The notes beneath the pieces are model-generated. The model saw nothing but the letters and a program-made list of their open reading frames with translations. It was not told the DNA's origin and did no database searches. Positions 11,723-22,627 of a stretch of DNA of 64,000 nt are shown piece after piece. The position numbers and the translations under genes are program-made. The number at the start of each line of letters is the position of its first letter. The first letter of the stretch is position 1. The stretch comes from Prorocentrum cordatum (taxonomy: Eukaryota > Sar > Dinophyceae > Prorocentrales > Prorocentraceae), in NCBI GenBank assembly GCA_963575745.1, contig CAUYUJ010019615.1:348513-412512 (forward strand), read 5' to 3'.

Positions 11723-11927
11723 ACGCACCCCTGCCTCGGACGCCCCCGAGAGGCGGCGCTCGCATCGGTGGTCGGCCGTGCGCAGGTCTCCAGAGGAGGA
11801 AAGGATAACGATGCCCCTGCCTCCCGAGATTCGAATCTCGAGGTTCGAGGCTTGACGTCGGAGGCCTTCTGGCGTTTTCGTCGCTTCTCGACCGCTTTCC
11901 ATTCCTTCGGGGGGGGCCTTCCGGCAG

Positions 11928-11954
11928 CTGCGCCTCGCCGAGGGCGTTCCCGAG
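11928..11954 (+). CDS. candidate micro-exon between tricorn exons B and C
   Basis: Reads LRLAEGVPE between AG|C and a good GAG|GT donor, in phase 0 like the next exon. The family has an 'IDLdGIaeR' strand at this point, so the position fits, but nine residues are too few to prove it. Confidence 0.25.
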
Positions 11955-12063
11955 GTTTGCCCTTGCCGTCCCGAACGGCCGCCAGTGGCCCGAGCTGTTG
12001 CCCGAGAGCTGCCAGAACCTTGAGATCCTGGCGTCGCATCTTTTCGCAACGGGCCACCAGTGT

Positions 12064-12105
12064 TAAGTCGGGCCTGTCCCTCTACAGGAAGGATATTCAA
12101 AAATA
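12064..12105. mobile_element. MITE fragment, copy 2 (AGTCGGGC family)
   Basis: Left terminal repeat (AAGTCGGGCCTGTCCCTCTA) and a little interior. No right end is found, so it is truncated; a 140-bp repeat copy follows. Confidence 0.55.
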
Positions 12106-12109
12106 GTAG

Positions 12110-12720
12110 AAAAATTGTCTGGGCGTTTTGCGGTTTTTGGCAGTTGTCGGTCTCCCGGGGGCCTCGGGAGCGTTAAACAACGACTCAGGACGAAAAGCCG
12201 GTCCCGGGGAAGTGGTCCAGACCCCCGGGGTCCACGCCCCCATAAAATTTGGAGCAGCCAGATGTCTGGGTTGCCCCTCGTCTCGGGCCACAGGGCCCTC
12301 AGGGAACGAGCCGGCTCGAAGAATTTGCCGCACGCAGCTGGGATCCAGGGCTTTGGTCGAGATTTTGTGTCTGCGATGTTGCATATGTTGTCTGTTCGTG
12401 ACGTCGGGCCTCAGGGAAGGTATACTGACATTGGCGCTCGTCCCGGAGTCCTCGTCGCCACGGCTGCATTCTCCGCGTAGACGTCATCGCGGTTCCCGTG
12501 GACAGTGAAAAATCGCGGCGGGAGGTCTTTGGCCATTTCCGGACTGCTTCGCCAGGGCCCGAGGTTGTCAAGCAGCGGATCGGGACGAAGCGCCGATCCC
12601 GGGGAAGAGGTCAAGACCTCTCGGGAGGCATGTTGCGACAAAAGTCGCGAAGCTGGGTGTGTGGGTTGAGGGGAGACCAGAGGTCGAAGAAACGCAAGCA
12701 TAGGTTGAGGCGCGTGGATT
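12110..12720 (+). repeat. two plus copies of the dispersed 140-bp repeat
   Basis: Copies at about 12115-12265 and 12505-12665, separated by a spacer carrying a lone arm of the CGTCGCCACGGCTG hairpin family. Confidence 0.7.
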
Positions 12721-13059
12721 AGTGACGGGCCCCGTCTCCATACAAGATCGACGGGTTCCGTCTCCCTACAACATCCACTCGCTCCGTCGCCAATCGGTCT
12801 GGCGCCCACGCGCCCGATCCACTCGAGCTTGCCGGAGCTCGGATTGGCCGTCGTTTTCACGGTTTTGGCATGAATCTGGACGGTCCAGTTTCTGTGAGAC
12901 CGTTGCAGCGGCAGGTCGCTTTATTAAAGTTCAGATTCGGTGCCGCATATTTTCCCATGGCCCTGTCGAATGTCTCCCCGGGGGTAAGGGCGACCCGTCG
13001 CCGAGGGACCTCTTGTGCGCGGCTTCCAGGGGGCGCGGGGGTGGGCTCACGGTCCGGAG

Positions 13060-13400
13060 CGTTCGCTTGGCGTGTCGCACAGCTGGCTCTGGCCCACTGT
13101 GCTTCGGCGCGACATGCTCAGCACGTCCTGGCTCCCAGGCGTGAGCGTCCCCAGCTTCTGCAGAGGATTTGCCACATTTGCGCAGATCAGCGGGGTCAGG
13201 GTGGGCTTTGCCACATGTTTGAAATTCGGTGGCACCCCTCACGCAGATCGGCGGGGTCAGGCTGCAAAAACAAGTGGGATTTGCCACATTTCTGAAATTC
13301 GGCGACCCTCGGGATCCCGCCCCGCGGAGCGGACCGACACACCATCCGCTTGCAGGGCGTGGCGTGTCGCCGGGGCCCGCCCGGGCCGCCGGGGCCGCCG
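13060..13400. repeat. dispersed repeat shared with 59.48-59.67 kb, with an internal tandem
   Basis: Contains TGCTTCGGCGCGACATGCTC and TGCAGGGCGTGGCGTGTCGC, which recur in the same order at 59480-59670. Only this copy has an inserted tandem of TTTGCCACAT-type units (about 13160-13310). Confidence 0.65.
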
Positions 13401-13610
13401 ACGCGATACGCGGAACAGGATATGCCGAGTCGACCCGGGTCTTGGGCCCCATCTCTCTGCTGCATCCTTCGAGCCGGAGTCGTGAGGCCCATGGGGCCCA
13501 CAGCAGGGCAAAATACCGCCCGTTGCGTAGCACGTGCGGCGCCATCGGATCTCAGGGCTGGGCGCCCCCCGAAGTGCCTGCCGCGGGCACGCCCGCGCGG
13601 CGCGCCGCAG

Positions 13611-13718
13611 GTGGCGCCGGCGGGCCCGCTCGCGCCCCCGGAGGCGGTGCCCGTGGCCGCCGGGCGCTACCTGCGCCTGGCCTCGGTCGCCGGGAAGGGC
13701 GGCAAAGGGGCGCGGCAG
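13611..13718 (+). CDS. tricorn homologue, exon C (start of second propeller)
   Basis: A 108-base exon of 36 codons, phase 0 at both ends: CCGCAG|GTGGCG to CGGCAG|GTGCGA. It contains PEAVPVAAGRYLRLASV, the family motif 'R-vpfPVpeGrY-rL' where the second propeller segment begins. Splice sites and frame are clean. Confidence 0.85.
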
Positions 13719-13784
13719 GTGCGAGGCGAGCGTCGGCGCGGCGGCGGCGCCAGCGCCCGATGCCCAGACCTCCTGGCGCTGCGA

Positions 13785-13955
13785 AAAAATCACGACGGAA
13801 GGTGTTTCGCAGTTTTCGGCCTCCGGGGGGCCCTTCCCGGGCCTCGGGGCCGTCAACAGAACGACTCAGGATGAAGAACCGGTCTCGGGGAAGGGGTCCA
13901 TGAGACCTCTGGGTGTCGACGTTGCGACAAAATCGCGACGTCGGGGGTCTGGGTA
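13785..13955 (+). repeat. dispersed 140-bp repeat, plus copy
   Basis: A well-kept copy. Both ends carry direct versions of TGCGANAAAATCNCGACG, so the repeat has short direct terminal repeats rather than inverted ones. Confidence 0.7.
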
Positions 13956-13980
13956 CCAATACCACTGGTCCCCCTGGAAG

Positions 13981-14165
13981 CCGGGCGGGTGGTAGGGGTG
14001 GGGGGGCCCAAGTGGGGGGTGAAGAGCATAGGGCCCTGGAGGCGCTGTTCGGGGCCGCTTCTTGGAGCCCCTGGTGGCTCCAAAAGGGGCCCCATAAGGT
14101 GCCCCTCGAGGGGCCCTTTTCTTCACCCCCCAGTGGGGCCACCCCCCCACTACCACCCGCCCGAG
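13981..14165. mobile_element. TIR element, GGCGGGTGGTAG family
   Basis: Inverted ends of about 50 bp: left GGGCGGGTGGTAGGGGTGGG, right ending CCACTACCACCCGCCCGA. The core has its own GGGGCCC palindromes. A partial relative ends at 57052 with the same right terminus. No coding capacity. Confidence 0.65.
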
Positions 14166-14449
14166 AGGAGCCCTGGTCGCCACGGCTGGCGTCTCTCCGA
14201 AAGATCCCCGTCAGAACGGACCCCCCGATCGAGGGGCCCAGGGCGCCGGCAGCGCCGGACGAAAGGGGGGGATAGGGAAAGCGAGGGGGGTACGAAATCT
14301 GCTGCATGCAGCTGGTTTCGGCCCCGCCGCCGGTCCCATTCCTCTATAGACATGGGCGCCTCCCGGCGCCGGGAGGCGCCTACGTGAGCTGATTCTCGAC
14401 CCCCCCTTTGCTATCCCCCCCTTTCGCCCGGCCCGATCTTTTCGGCGCG

Positions 14450-14610
14450 AAAAACATCACGACCGAGTGCTTTTACCGATGCTCGGCCTCCGGGGGCCCT
14501 CTCCGGGCCCGGGCCCGGGGCTGTGCCAAAAGTTCGGAATGAAGAACAGGTCCCGGCGGGTCGAGAATTGGATAGAAATGCGACGTCGGCTATCTGGGTG
14601 TAATGTTGAA
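14450..14610 (+). repeat. dispersed 140-bp repeat, plus copy
   Basis: Plus copy. The sequence after it (14610-15140) shows nothing recognisable. Confidence 0.65.
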
Positions 14611-15146
14611 CGCGGCCAGCGCTTTGAGCTCGGCCAGTCTCAACGGTCTGCGTTATCGGGTAGCGACGATCGTTCTGAAGTTCTGGGTTGAACGGTCCAG
14701 GCGATGTCTGAAGCCATTGCGCAGGATGGCACGACGCGAACCTGCCATACGGAGAGAGTGATGACGAGAACCGACACCACTTCCTGTCCTTTCCCGGATG
14801 TTCGACGATAAATGTGAAATGTGTTAATCTTTGAGACCATCAGGAATAAGGTCCAGGACGAAAGGTACCCTCTCGGAATGGGTTGGAAGCCCTGGAGCCG
14901 AGCATTGAAAAGAACACATCGTTGCCGCACGCCTGGGTTCTGAACAGGACTCGTTGCCGGTGCCGCCCGCGGACGCTGCCTGCCTGAGACAGAGACGCGC
15001 TGCCTGCCCAACCGCGGCCGCTGCCAGTCTTTGACAGCGTCTGCTGCTGGGCATCGGAGGACGACCCCGCCACCACAGGGGGGGCCATCTCCAGCGAGGG
15101 GTTCCACGATCCACGATGCCTCCCCGAGCTGGGGAGGGAGGATGTC

Positions 15147-15300
15147 CGAACCCGACGCCGTACACGACGCCGAACCCGACGCCGTACCCGACGCCGAAGC
15201 CGACGGCGAACCCGACGCCAAACCCGACCCCGTACCCGACGCCGAACCCGACGCCGAACCCGACGCCATACCCGACGCCGAGGTCTCGAGCAAGGGGGCG
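15147..15300. repeat. 12-bp minisatellite
   Basis: About 12 units of CCGWACCCGACG, encoding Asp-Ala-Glu-Pro or Pro-Thr-Pro-Asn repeats depending on frame. Judged non-coding. Confidence 0.85.
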
Positions 15301-15528
15301 CCAGTGTGAGGACCCTCCCTGGCGTCTCGCGCTGGTGGCGACGTCGCCTTCCCTCGCTCCTGCACCCCGGAACTCCTCCGCCGTATCTGGGCCCCTGAAC
15401 TCCTGGAGCCGCTCCGTCTGTGTCACGGCCCTGGGGCACCTCCGGGCCCGGGAGGCCGAGAGCACGTGCAGGTCTTGCCGGTCGTGGCTTCTCACGACGC
15501 GAGGAGGCGGGGGATCGTGCCCAGTGTT

Positions 15529-15700
15529 TGTCAGGAGGGAAAGAAAGCACACAGACACCATGAATCGTCGATCCCCCGGAAAGTATGGGGAAATATGGTA
15601 AGTGAGGGGGGAAGACAAAAACCCAGGAAATGTGGGGAAACATGGGGGAATCCTTTGCTTTGTGTGTATTTATCTGTGTGTCCCAGGGCCCCTTCAGTCT
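15529..15700 (+). repeat. intron-end repeat upstream of tricorn exon D
   Basis: Begins TGTCAGGAGGGAAAGAAAGC and runs to GGGGCCCCTTCAG. Nearly the same 170 bp stands just upstream of the unrelated exon N (57130-57298). Confidence 0.75.
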
Positions 15701-15735
15701 GTTTGCGCCCTATGCCTCCGCGAGCTTGGGCAGAG

Positions 15736-15848
15736 GTCGAGCGCGGCCTCCTGTACCTCCGGGAGGCCAGCGGCGCCGGCGAGGGCCACGGCGCCAGCCT
15801 CTTTCTCTTCTCGGGGGGGCGGCTGGCCGAGACAGCGGCGGGCTTGAG
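15736..15848 (+). CDS. tricorn homologue, exon D (propeller)
   Basis: Acceptor GCAGAG|GTCGAG, phase 0, continuing directly from exon C. It contains VERGLLYLREAS and GASLFLF, matching the family's 'gkLlwL' and 'a-L-rfDL' strands. The end is placed at TTGAG|GCAGTG (GC donor, phase 2), which agrees with the start of exon E; this leaves an insert of about 25 residues compared with bacterial relatives. Confidence 0.75.
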
Positions 15849-15854
15849 GCAGTG

Positions 15855-15985
15855 GCGACCCCTCGTGCTGCGCGCGCAACAAGCAGACGACGGCCACCTA
15901 CCCCTCGTGCTGCGTGCGCAACAAGCAGACGACGGCCCCCTGGGGGAGAGCGGCGTGCCCTGTACCGATGCCACCCCCTTTTTTT
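15855..15985 (+). repeat. intron-start repeat downstream of exon D
   Basis: Two overlapping copies of CCCCTCGTGCTGCNTGCGCA followed by ACAAGCAGACGACGGCCCCC. The same sequence opens the intron after exon N (57376-57465). Confidence 0.75.
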
Positions 15986-15999
15986 CCAGGCTCGAGCAT

Positions 16000-16215
16000 T
16001 TGGACGCCCGAAATGGGTACGGAAAGAATGGGCACAGTGCCCAGCAGCAGCTCCTGTTCCTTTTGGACAGGATTCGCTGTCCACTTCGCCGCGGCCTGTG
16101 TCCATTCGAGGCAGAGGGCCGCCCGCCCAACGGCGGCCGCTGTTGGTTTGGGACAACATTTGTTGTTTGGGCATTGTGCCCGTTCTTTCCGTACCCATCT
16201 CGGGTGTCCAAATTG
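16000..16215. mobile_element. TIR element, GGGTACGGAAAG family (short member)
   Basis: Inverted ends of about 43 bp: left contains GGGTACGGAAAGAATGGGCA, right contains TGCCCGTTCTTTCCGTACCC. The end sequence recurs in the 610-bp member at 55967-56577. No coding capacity. Confidence 0.75.
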
Positions 16216-16239
16216 TCTGCCTATACATCCCCAGGACGG

Positions 16240-16865
16240 AAGTTTTTCTTCTTGGGCCCGGAGCGAAGGTTTGAAGTCTTGAGCAGACGCGTCTGAGAGA
16301 CCCGCAGTCGGATCCAGTGAAGCTCGCGCGGATCCAATTTTGGTTTTGGTTTGTGCTTCGGTGGATCCGATTTCTGTCTGCGCGGTTCCGATTTCGGATT
16401 TTCCCGGATCCGCGTCCGACCTTAGTTTTTACGGCGGGTCCGTTTTGCACTTTCTTTAAATTTATCTTATCTAATTAAAACAGGGGGTCAGAAGAAATCG
16501 GACCCGCGGACCCCGCAAACCGCCCGTGTTACGATTCTACGGGGGCGGGGGGTTCGGTAAGCAATTTTTCACGATGGGCCCTGCGTCGTCTCGCGCACTC
16601 CCATCAACTCCCCGAGCGAGCGGGCCCCATTCAACATGAATACATCCCTCTCCCCCCGGTTGCTGTAACAGCTCGTCCGATCGCCGTCCGTTCGGCGGCG
16701 CCGACGTTGTCTCGCGAACTCTTCATGGCCATTTTCACCTCAAGAGGAACATCTTTCGTCCTGCGTAAGTAACCACAACCAGTTCGAAGAACATGTTGTG
16801 GCTTGCCCGAAATGTTCCAACGTTTCTGGTTGAGGCAGTTCTTGTTGTATCAATCGGTTTCATGT
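16240..16865. other. intron sequence, no gene seen
   Basis: Includes a GGATCCGATTTCG-type degenerate repeat (about 16310-16420), then ordinary sequence. Nothing was supported on either strand. Confidence 0.5.
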
Positions 16866-16869
16866 TCTA

Positions 16870-17025
16870 CGCTCGTCGTTGTTGATGTTGTTGTTGTTCT
16901 TGCTGCTGCTGTTGTTGTTGTTGTCGTCGTTGTCGTCGTCGTTGTCGTCGTCGTCCTCGTCGTCGTCGTCGTCGTGATCGTCGTCGTCGTTGTTGTTATT
17001 GTTGTTGTTGGAATACTCATATTTT
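16870..17025. repeat. GTT/GTC triplet tract
   Basis: Interrupted (GTT)n and (GTC)n. Frames here give poly-valine and are not coding. Confidence 0.9.
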
Positions 17026-17119
17026 AAGAATACTTATTGTTGATCTCCGGAAATAGTTCCGCGCGCTCTCGCTTCGACGCTGGCGAATTTTCTCTGAAAA
17101 CGAGGCTCCCGCTCGAGCG

Positions 17120-17370
17120 CTGGTTTAGCCCAAATGTGGGCCCTTGGAGGCCCAGCTACGACAACAACGGCTCCCGCTCGATACTTCCTCACAATTTACC
17201 CCGAGACACCCTGGCCAGAGAGGCCCCCGAACTCAGGAACGGCTCTCTCGCTCGAGACTTCCTCGTAATTCAACTAAGTTGGCGGAGGCCCAGCCACGAC
17301 GACAAGGGCTCCTTCTCGATACTTCCTCACGATTTACTCCGAGAGCCCCTGGCCAATAAGGCCCCCAAAC
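17120..17370. repeat. about 120-bp tandem repeat, two to three copies
   Basis: Units contain GGCTCCCGCTCGATACTTCC and CCGAGAVCCCYGGCCA. A related fragment is at about 18170-18215. In reverse orientation it resembles the GAGAGCGCGATT repeats at 36.1 and 36.8 kb. Confidence 0.65.
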
Positions 17371-17514
17371 TCGAGGATGGGGGGAAACGATTAAAAAAAA
17401 CTTTTGGGGCGGACGATTAAAAAATTGTTTCGCGGGCCTCCTCGCCCCCGCAATAGCGGGGGGGCAGGGCAGGCAGACGGGGGGCTGACAATTCCAGGTT
17501 GCCTGGAAGGCCAG

Positions 17515-17835
17515 GAGGAAGAGGAGGAGGAGGAGGAGGAGGAAGAGGAGGAGGAGGAGGAGGAGGAGGAGGGGTCCAGCACAGGCCCGAACAAAACGAG
17601 TCTTGAGGCCCCGCGGCTTCGGTCCTGGTGGTTCGTGCTGGCCGTTATCCTATCCTCCTCTTTCTCTTTCTCCTCCTCTTCCTCCTCCTCCTCCTCCTTC
17701 TCCTCCTCCTCCTCTTCGTTCTCCTCCTCCTCTTCCTCCTCGTCCTCCTCCTCGTCCTCCTCCTTCTCCTCCTCCTTCTTCTCTTCCTCCTCCTCCCCCC
17801 TCCTCCTCTTCCTCCTCCTCCTCCTCATCATCCTC
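17515..17835. repeat. GAG tract and opposing CTC tract
   Basis: (GAG)n at 17515-17572 and a longer (CTC/TCC)n at 17650-17830 face each other around an 80-bp spacer and could pair. The long Glu- or Ser-rich open frames are artefacts. Confidence 0.9.
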
Positions 17836-18249
17836 CACCTCCCAATCGCCGCGGCCGTCCGCAAGGACGACCGGCGGCCGTCCGCAAGGACGAGGGTGAT
17901 CAAGCGCCTCTTCGAAAACCCCTTCCCTCAACTACTCCCTAATTACCCCGTCCCCCCTCCGCAATCCTCCCCCCGCGGCCGCGGGTGATCAAGCGAGCGA
18001 AGGAGGACGAAAAGAAAATCAGTTCCCCCAAAGGGGCAAAAGCAAACGCCGGGGGGCGGACGATTAAAAAACAGTTTCCGGCGGCTGAATTCTATTAGTC
18101 CGCCCCGCCCAATCATTTTGGGGGGTCCGGGGGGGGGGGGAGGCGATTTTTAATTCAGGCAAGTTGGTGGAGGCCCAGACGCGGCGACACGGGCTCCCGT
18201 TCGATATGTCTCCATAGGTATTCCGATATCCCTCACAAGACACGCGTGC

Positions 18250-19104
18250 CAGTAAGAGCGAACAGTCTTAACATGATTGTTGTTGTTGATGATGTTGTTG
18301 TTGATGTTGTTGTTGTTGTTGAATATTATTACTTCTAAAGAATAATTATTGTTGGGCCCCCTGGTGCACGCCCCCCCCGCCGCGCCTAGGCCGCAGCCAC
18401 GTTTTCATCATTTTCGTGAGGAAGCCTCAGGTAAAACGATGTGATCCAGATCCGGTTGTTTTGTTGTAATCCGTTTTCCCTTGCAAAAAACACTATAAAA
18501 TGACATTTCTTGTTCTAATATAATCAAATTTCAAGAATCCCTTGCAAAAAATAAGGTAAAGTGGACATTCGCGCGCGCAAGACGAAATCCTTCCAAAAGC
18601 TTAGTGTTCGGAGCGATTTTAACATAAAAACATCAAAAAACCAATGGTTTTTCAACAAAAAAATGTCAAAATCTCATCCCGCGCGCTCTTGCGGATTCGT
18701 AGGAAACCCAACACTTTTTAAACATTTCTGTCAAACGGGCTTTTGCGAGCAACTTTTTCGAACTTCTGCGACAACGGTTGCGCACCTGCCAGGGCCATCA
18801 TCCCTGTCAAATAATACCATGCGGGACACATTCGTTTTTTCTTCGCGCGCGCACGCCGAAATCTCCAAAAACCATTGGGTTTCTTAAGAATTTTAGCACC
18901 GCGCATCATAAAATCACACGAATCGCACCGTAGGTCCTCGAAAAACACCTGCACGACTTTTCAAAATTTCCACCCGCGCGCGCTGTCCGAATCCTAAAAA
19001 AACCAATGGTTTTCCAACATTTATGTTACATGAGCTCGCGCGAGCTACTTTCGCACGCTCTTGCAACGGGGTTCGCGCGCCTGCCAGGGGCCATAATCCC
19101 TTGC
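18250..19104. other. AT-richer island with a diverged tandem copy of about 300 bp
   Basis: TTG tract at 18275-18325, then AT-rich DNA. ACCAATGGTTTTNCAACA occurs near 18640 and 19005, and a CCTGCCAGGGNCCATNATCC segment near 18785 and 19082, so a unit of roughly 300-370 bp is duplicated. No gene seen. Confidence 0.5.
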
Positions 19105-19230
19105 GGTTGCGCCATAGGTTGCGCCCTCGGCCGCCGAGAATAAAACGCCCCCCTATTGGTTGCGCCATAGGTTGCGCCCTCGGCCGCCGAGAATAAAACG
19201 TCCCCCTACTGGTTGCGCCATAGGTTGCCC
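19104..19230. repeat. 53-bp tandem repeat
   Basis: Two full units and one partial of GGTTGCGCCATAGGTTGCGC ... CCGAGAATAAAACG. Confidence 0.9.
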
Positions 19231-19405
19231 CAGGAGGCCTTCAAGAGGCCCCAAGAGCCCGCCGTGAGGACCCAATAAGCCCCCAAGAGGCCCCAAGATG
19301 CTTCCAAGAAGCCCCCCAAAGCCCCTCAAGAGGACCCCAAGCGGCGCCAGGAGGCTTCCCCCCTTCCCCAAGAGGACCCCAAGCGGCCCCAGGAAGCCTC
19401 CGACT
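19225..19405 (-). repeat. CTTGGGGCC-type array, reverse orientation
   Basis: Units read CCCCAAGAGGCCCCAAG on the plus strand. It borders the left end of the SL-bearing Rep-helicase insertion. Confidence 0.8.
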
Positions 19406-19418
19406 GATCACTGTCACA

Positions 19419-19440
19419 TCCGTAGCCATCTCGGATCAAG
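19419..19440 (+). other. decayed spliced-leader relic
   Basis: Nineteen of 22 positions match the dinoflagellate SL (TCCGTAGCCAT intact, end GGATCAAG instead of GGCTCAAG). It stands 26 bases before the ATG of the Rep-helicase gene and is joined at CAAG|GTAT. Inference: the gene here descends from a trans-spliced mRNA copied back into the genome. Confidence 0.8.
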
Positions 19441-19466
19441 GTATCGCCTGTGTTCTTGGATGGGTC

Positions 19467-22375
19467 ATGGCTTTGTCGGCGAAAGCCCTTGACGACCAGT
19501 ATGGCCCAGAGCTGTCGCGGCCTCCCTTGGCCGACTGCGAGAGCCCGTATTATTTGCATCAGGCGCTCGTTGCAAAGGGTATCCAGGTCAGTCACCAGGC
19601 GTGCAAGACTTGGTGGGGCAAATATCGGGTTGTGCCTGGCAAGGTTAGTATTTCTAGCGCCCAGGAGCTGGAGGAGCAGCACGGTTCTGCCATCCGCCAC
19701 CTGGGCATCGAGTATAATACACCTTTCAAATTATGCGGGGCGCTCCGACAGTTGGATCCACCACTGTATGTGACAGATCAGGTCGCAAAGATGTGGCTAC
19801 TGCAGTATTCTTCCAAAGAGACGCTTGTCAAAGTGCAGAACGCTGGCCATCTGGAGACCTGGTATGGAGAACGTATTCGCAAAGACATGCCCGAGGGGAC
19901 TACTGACGGGGCCGTGTTGAAGCAGTGGCTCCTGGGACATTTATCTGTATCTGCTGACGCCAGGGTATGCCAGAAGTGGCTCAGCACGGAGTGGGGCGCC
20001 AAGGGAGCATTGAATACTGCCCAAGCTGTGGAGGAATGTATAGGCCAGCGTCTTCGACTCAATCAGTATCGGGAGAGCTTCGCCGATGAGGCCGCCGCGG
20101 AGGTCCTCTCGCAGCTTCTCTCGGAGAGCGACCCTCCCGTCGCTGTCAGCGGTATGGTTTTGAGGCAATGGTACGTGAAGTATCACCCTGACTCTGGACC
20201 TTTGCAGTATGACACGGCTGAAAAGCTCGACGCGGCACTTGGTGACCACATGCGCGCGGTATATCCAGGGCTGAAGTACCACACCTTGCATACCGCGTTG
20301 CGTATGCGACGGAAAGCTGTCTTGGTGTCCCGAGGAGTGTTGAGACAGTGGTGCGATGCGTATGCGTCGGTGAGCTCTTCAGTGCAGGCGACGGCTTCAT
20401 CCGCCCAGGCCGTCACCAGGCGTGTATTGAAGCGCCCGGCGGCGCAGGTCGCAGGCGGGGTATTGAAACGGCCAGCCGCCGCCGGATCTGCCCGCGTGGC
20501 CAAACGGCCTGCCGCGGTCGACTGGGGGGAGCCCGTATCGAAGCAGCAGGCCACGGCAGCTTCTTCCTCCACAGAAGTGGTTTGTATAAAGCTGCTGACG
20601 GGGGATGCTGTAGAGGCGGCATGCGGCAAGCGGTATCGAGAGCAGGTCTCCGACTTGGGCCTTGGCCTCACTTACCAGAATATGCAGGTGCGTCTGAAGG
20701 CCTGGGGGTATGAGGCGGGTCCATATGCCTTGCGAGAGTGGCTTTGCAAGTATCGACTCGGAGACGGTGCCAAACATGGCAATTGCGCCGTCTACGCGTT
20801 GTCGCGCAGGGACCTCCAGTACTGGCATCACGTAGAAGGCTTGAGGGGGCGAGCGCTGGTGGACAAGTATCGCGCGGAGACCGGGGTATTTGCACATTGG
20901 GTCGCCCTGGAGAGGTGGCTGAAGGCGCCCTCCCAGCAGCTGGCAATACTGGAGAATGCTGAGGAGATACACAGCCACGTATGCGGGGAGTATGTCCTGG
21001 AGCAGCTGCAGAAGGGTGTCTCGGCCGAGGAGGTGAAAAAGGAGTTATTGGCGCAGTATCTCGTGGATTGCAGGACCACGCAGCGGCTCGTAGCGTATCG
21101 TCGCTATCGCGAGCAACGTGGCGAATACTGGACCAGCGAGCACCTAGAGCAACAGGAGTGGGAGTTCTTGTATTCCTTGGTTTCTCTGGATAGCAAGCTC
21201 GGCCGCGCCTGGGCGGTTGGCTGTCGCGCCCGGGCTAGACCTGGTTTGGAGGCTGTGCGCGTATCTTTATGTCAGCGCTTGGGCGTGGCGGAAGAGTTGG
21301 TGCCTTTGCAGAATCTATCGCTATTTTTTGGTGGCCACGAACGGCATGCCAAGTTGGCACTCGAGTATCCAGATGCCTTCGTATACAAGGATGCGCTGCC
21401 AGGTCCTGTGGTGGAGGCCTACGAGAGGACCTTCCTGGGCCAGGTGCTGCCGAGGACTGCACACGCGTGTATCTCCGACCAAGAGCAAGGCTGGCATGCG
21501 AGAGCTTGCAGCGTGGCGACAGCTGACGGTTGCATAGTATTCCCGAAAATGGCGGCGGACGCTTGGCTTATTGCTGCGTATGCCATGTTAAAGTGCCAGG
21601 AGGTATTTCAGCGACAGTCTTGGTCCATGTCATTACTCACTAGTATCCAAGCCACCTACAAGAAGCAGTATAATCTGACAGATTTTGCGTTTTGGGTGTG
21701 CTACGGGAGTTGGTCCGCTTGCGAGGCCTGCGGTTCGTTCTTCTTCAGTGACGAGTATTTCTCGAACCGTGTATATCAGGATCGTAGCACGTCGGAACAA
21801 CCAGACATGCTGGCGGCGTATCGTCGGCAAGTACCGCAGGACCCGGTGGTGCACGCCTGTGGCCAAGTTGGTATATCTTCGAGATGGTGGTATAAGCCAG
21901 GCATGTACACGCCAGTGGTTGCCAGCTGCCCTTGCTGTTCGGGTAAAGAGACTCCTCTCGAGAAGTTCAACCGCCGTATGCAGAACCATGGGCAGGCCCT
22001 CAAGGTTGCAAAGACGTCGGAGCTGTATAGGACCCCCTTGGCGACGAAGTCGGGCTACGAGGCAAAGGAGTGCATCACCTGGCCTCGATATTCGTTCCGG
22101 CAGTTTTCGCTGGACCACAGCACTGGGCCCTGTATGCACGAGATGACCCTCGACGAATGTCGTGCTCTGAGCATCGTCGTCTTGAGGACCTCCGTGCAGC
22201 AAGAGAGGTATGGCGCTGCGCACCAGTTCAACTGGAAGAAGGTGGGCCTCTCGCGCGCGTACTTCAAGAAGGACCTGGTCTGCGAAGCGAGTATGCCTAC
22301 CGATCGGTGCAAGGCTGCATTTCATTTCTTGATGGAGCACAGCAAGTATTACCGCAGCTTTCTGACGGAGCAGAG
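19467..22375 (+). CDS. Helitron-type Rep/helicase gene, exon 1: tandem modules and zinc region
   Basis: The first ATG after the SL relic opens about 970 codons. Residues 6-300 hold about five modules of 50-65 residues with a shared pattern (Leu-Glu...Tyr-Gly...Leu...Val-Ser...Trp-Leu-x-x-Tyr), likely helix-turn-helix-like. A basic linker near residues 310-345 repeats KRPAA and may be a nuclear signal or DNA-binding tail. Two or three more modules follow. A zinc-ribbon-like part (CEACG near 752, CPCC near 822) precedes the Rep domain, as in the N-terminal region of Helitron proteins. The exon ends GCAGAG|GATCC. The modules have no certain family name. GTAT is greatly over-represented. Confidence 0.8.
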
Positions 22376-22627
22376 GATCCGCGCGAGCAGGGGCGCCGCG
22401 GTCGCCCCCAACCCACCCCTCCCCAAAGAAAAAACCCACCCTCCCTCAACCCACCCCTCCCCCAACCCACCTCTCCCCAAACTCACCCCGGTCGCCCCGA
22501 ACCCGCCCTCCCCCAACCCATCCCCCCCAAAAAAAACACGCCGGCAACAAAAACCACATCAACACAAACGCTATTCATTTTCTGGGGGCGCATGACAGGT
22601 ATTACAGTAGCTTTTTGACTCCCACAG
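22376..22627 (+). other. intron 1 of the Rep-helicase gene (GA-AG)
   Basis: A 252-base intron with a GA donor and CACAG acceptor, phase 2. The bases AGGATCCGC occur at both edges, so the junction lies inside a direct repeat. Removing it joins ...TEQR to IRIENR in frame. The interior is CCCAACCCACCCCTCCCC repeats; the bases around both ends (AGTATTACCGCAGCTTTCTG and GGTATTACAGTAGCTTTTTG) are also similar, suggesting duplication at insertion. Confidence 0.75.

Noticed and set aside
17391-17988. Glu-rich and Ser-rich frames near 17.5-17.9 kb
   Set aside because: Products of (GAG)n and (CTC)n tracts.
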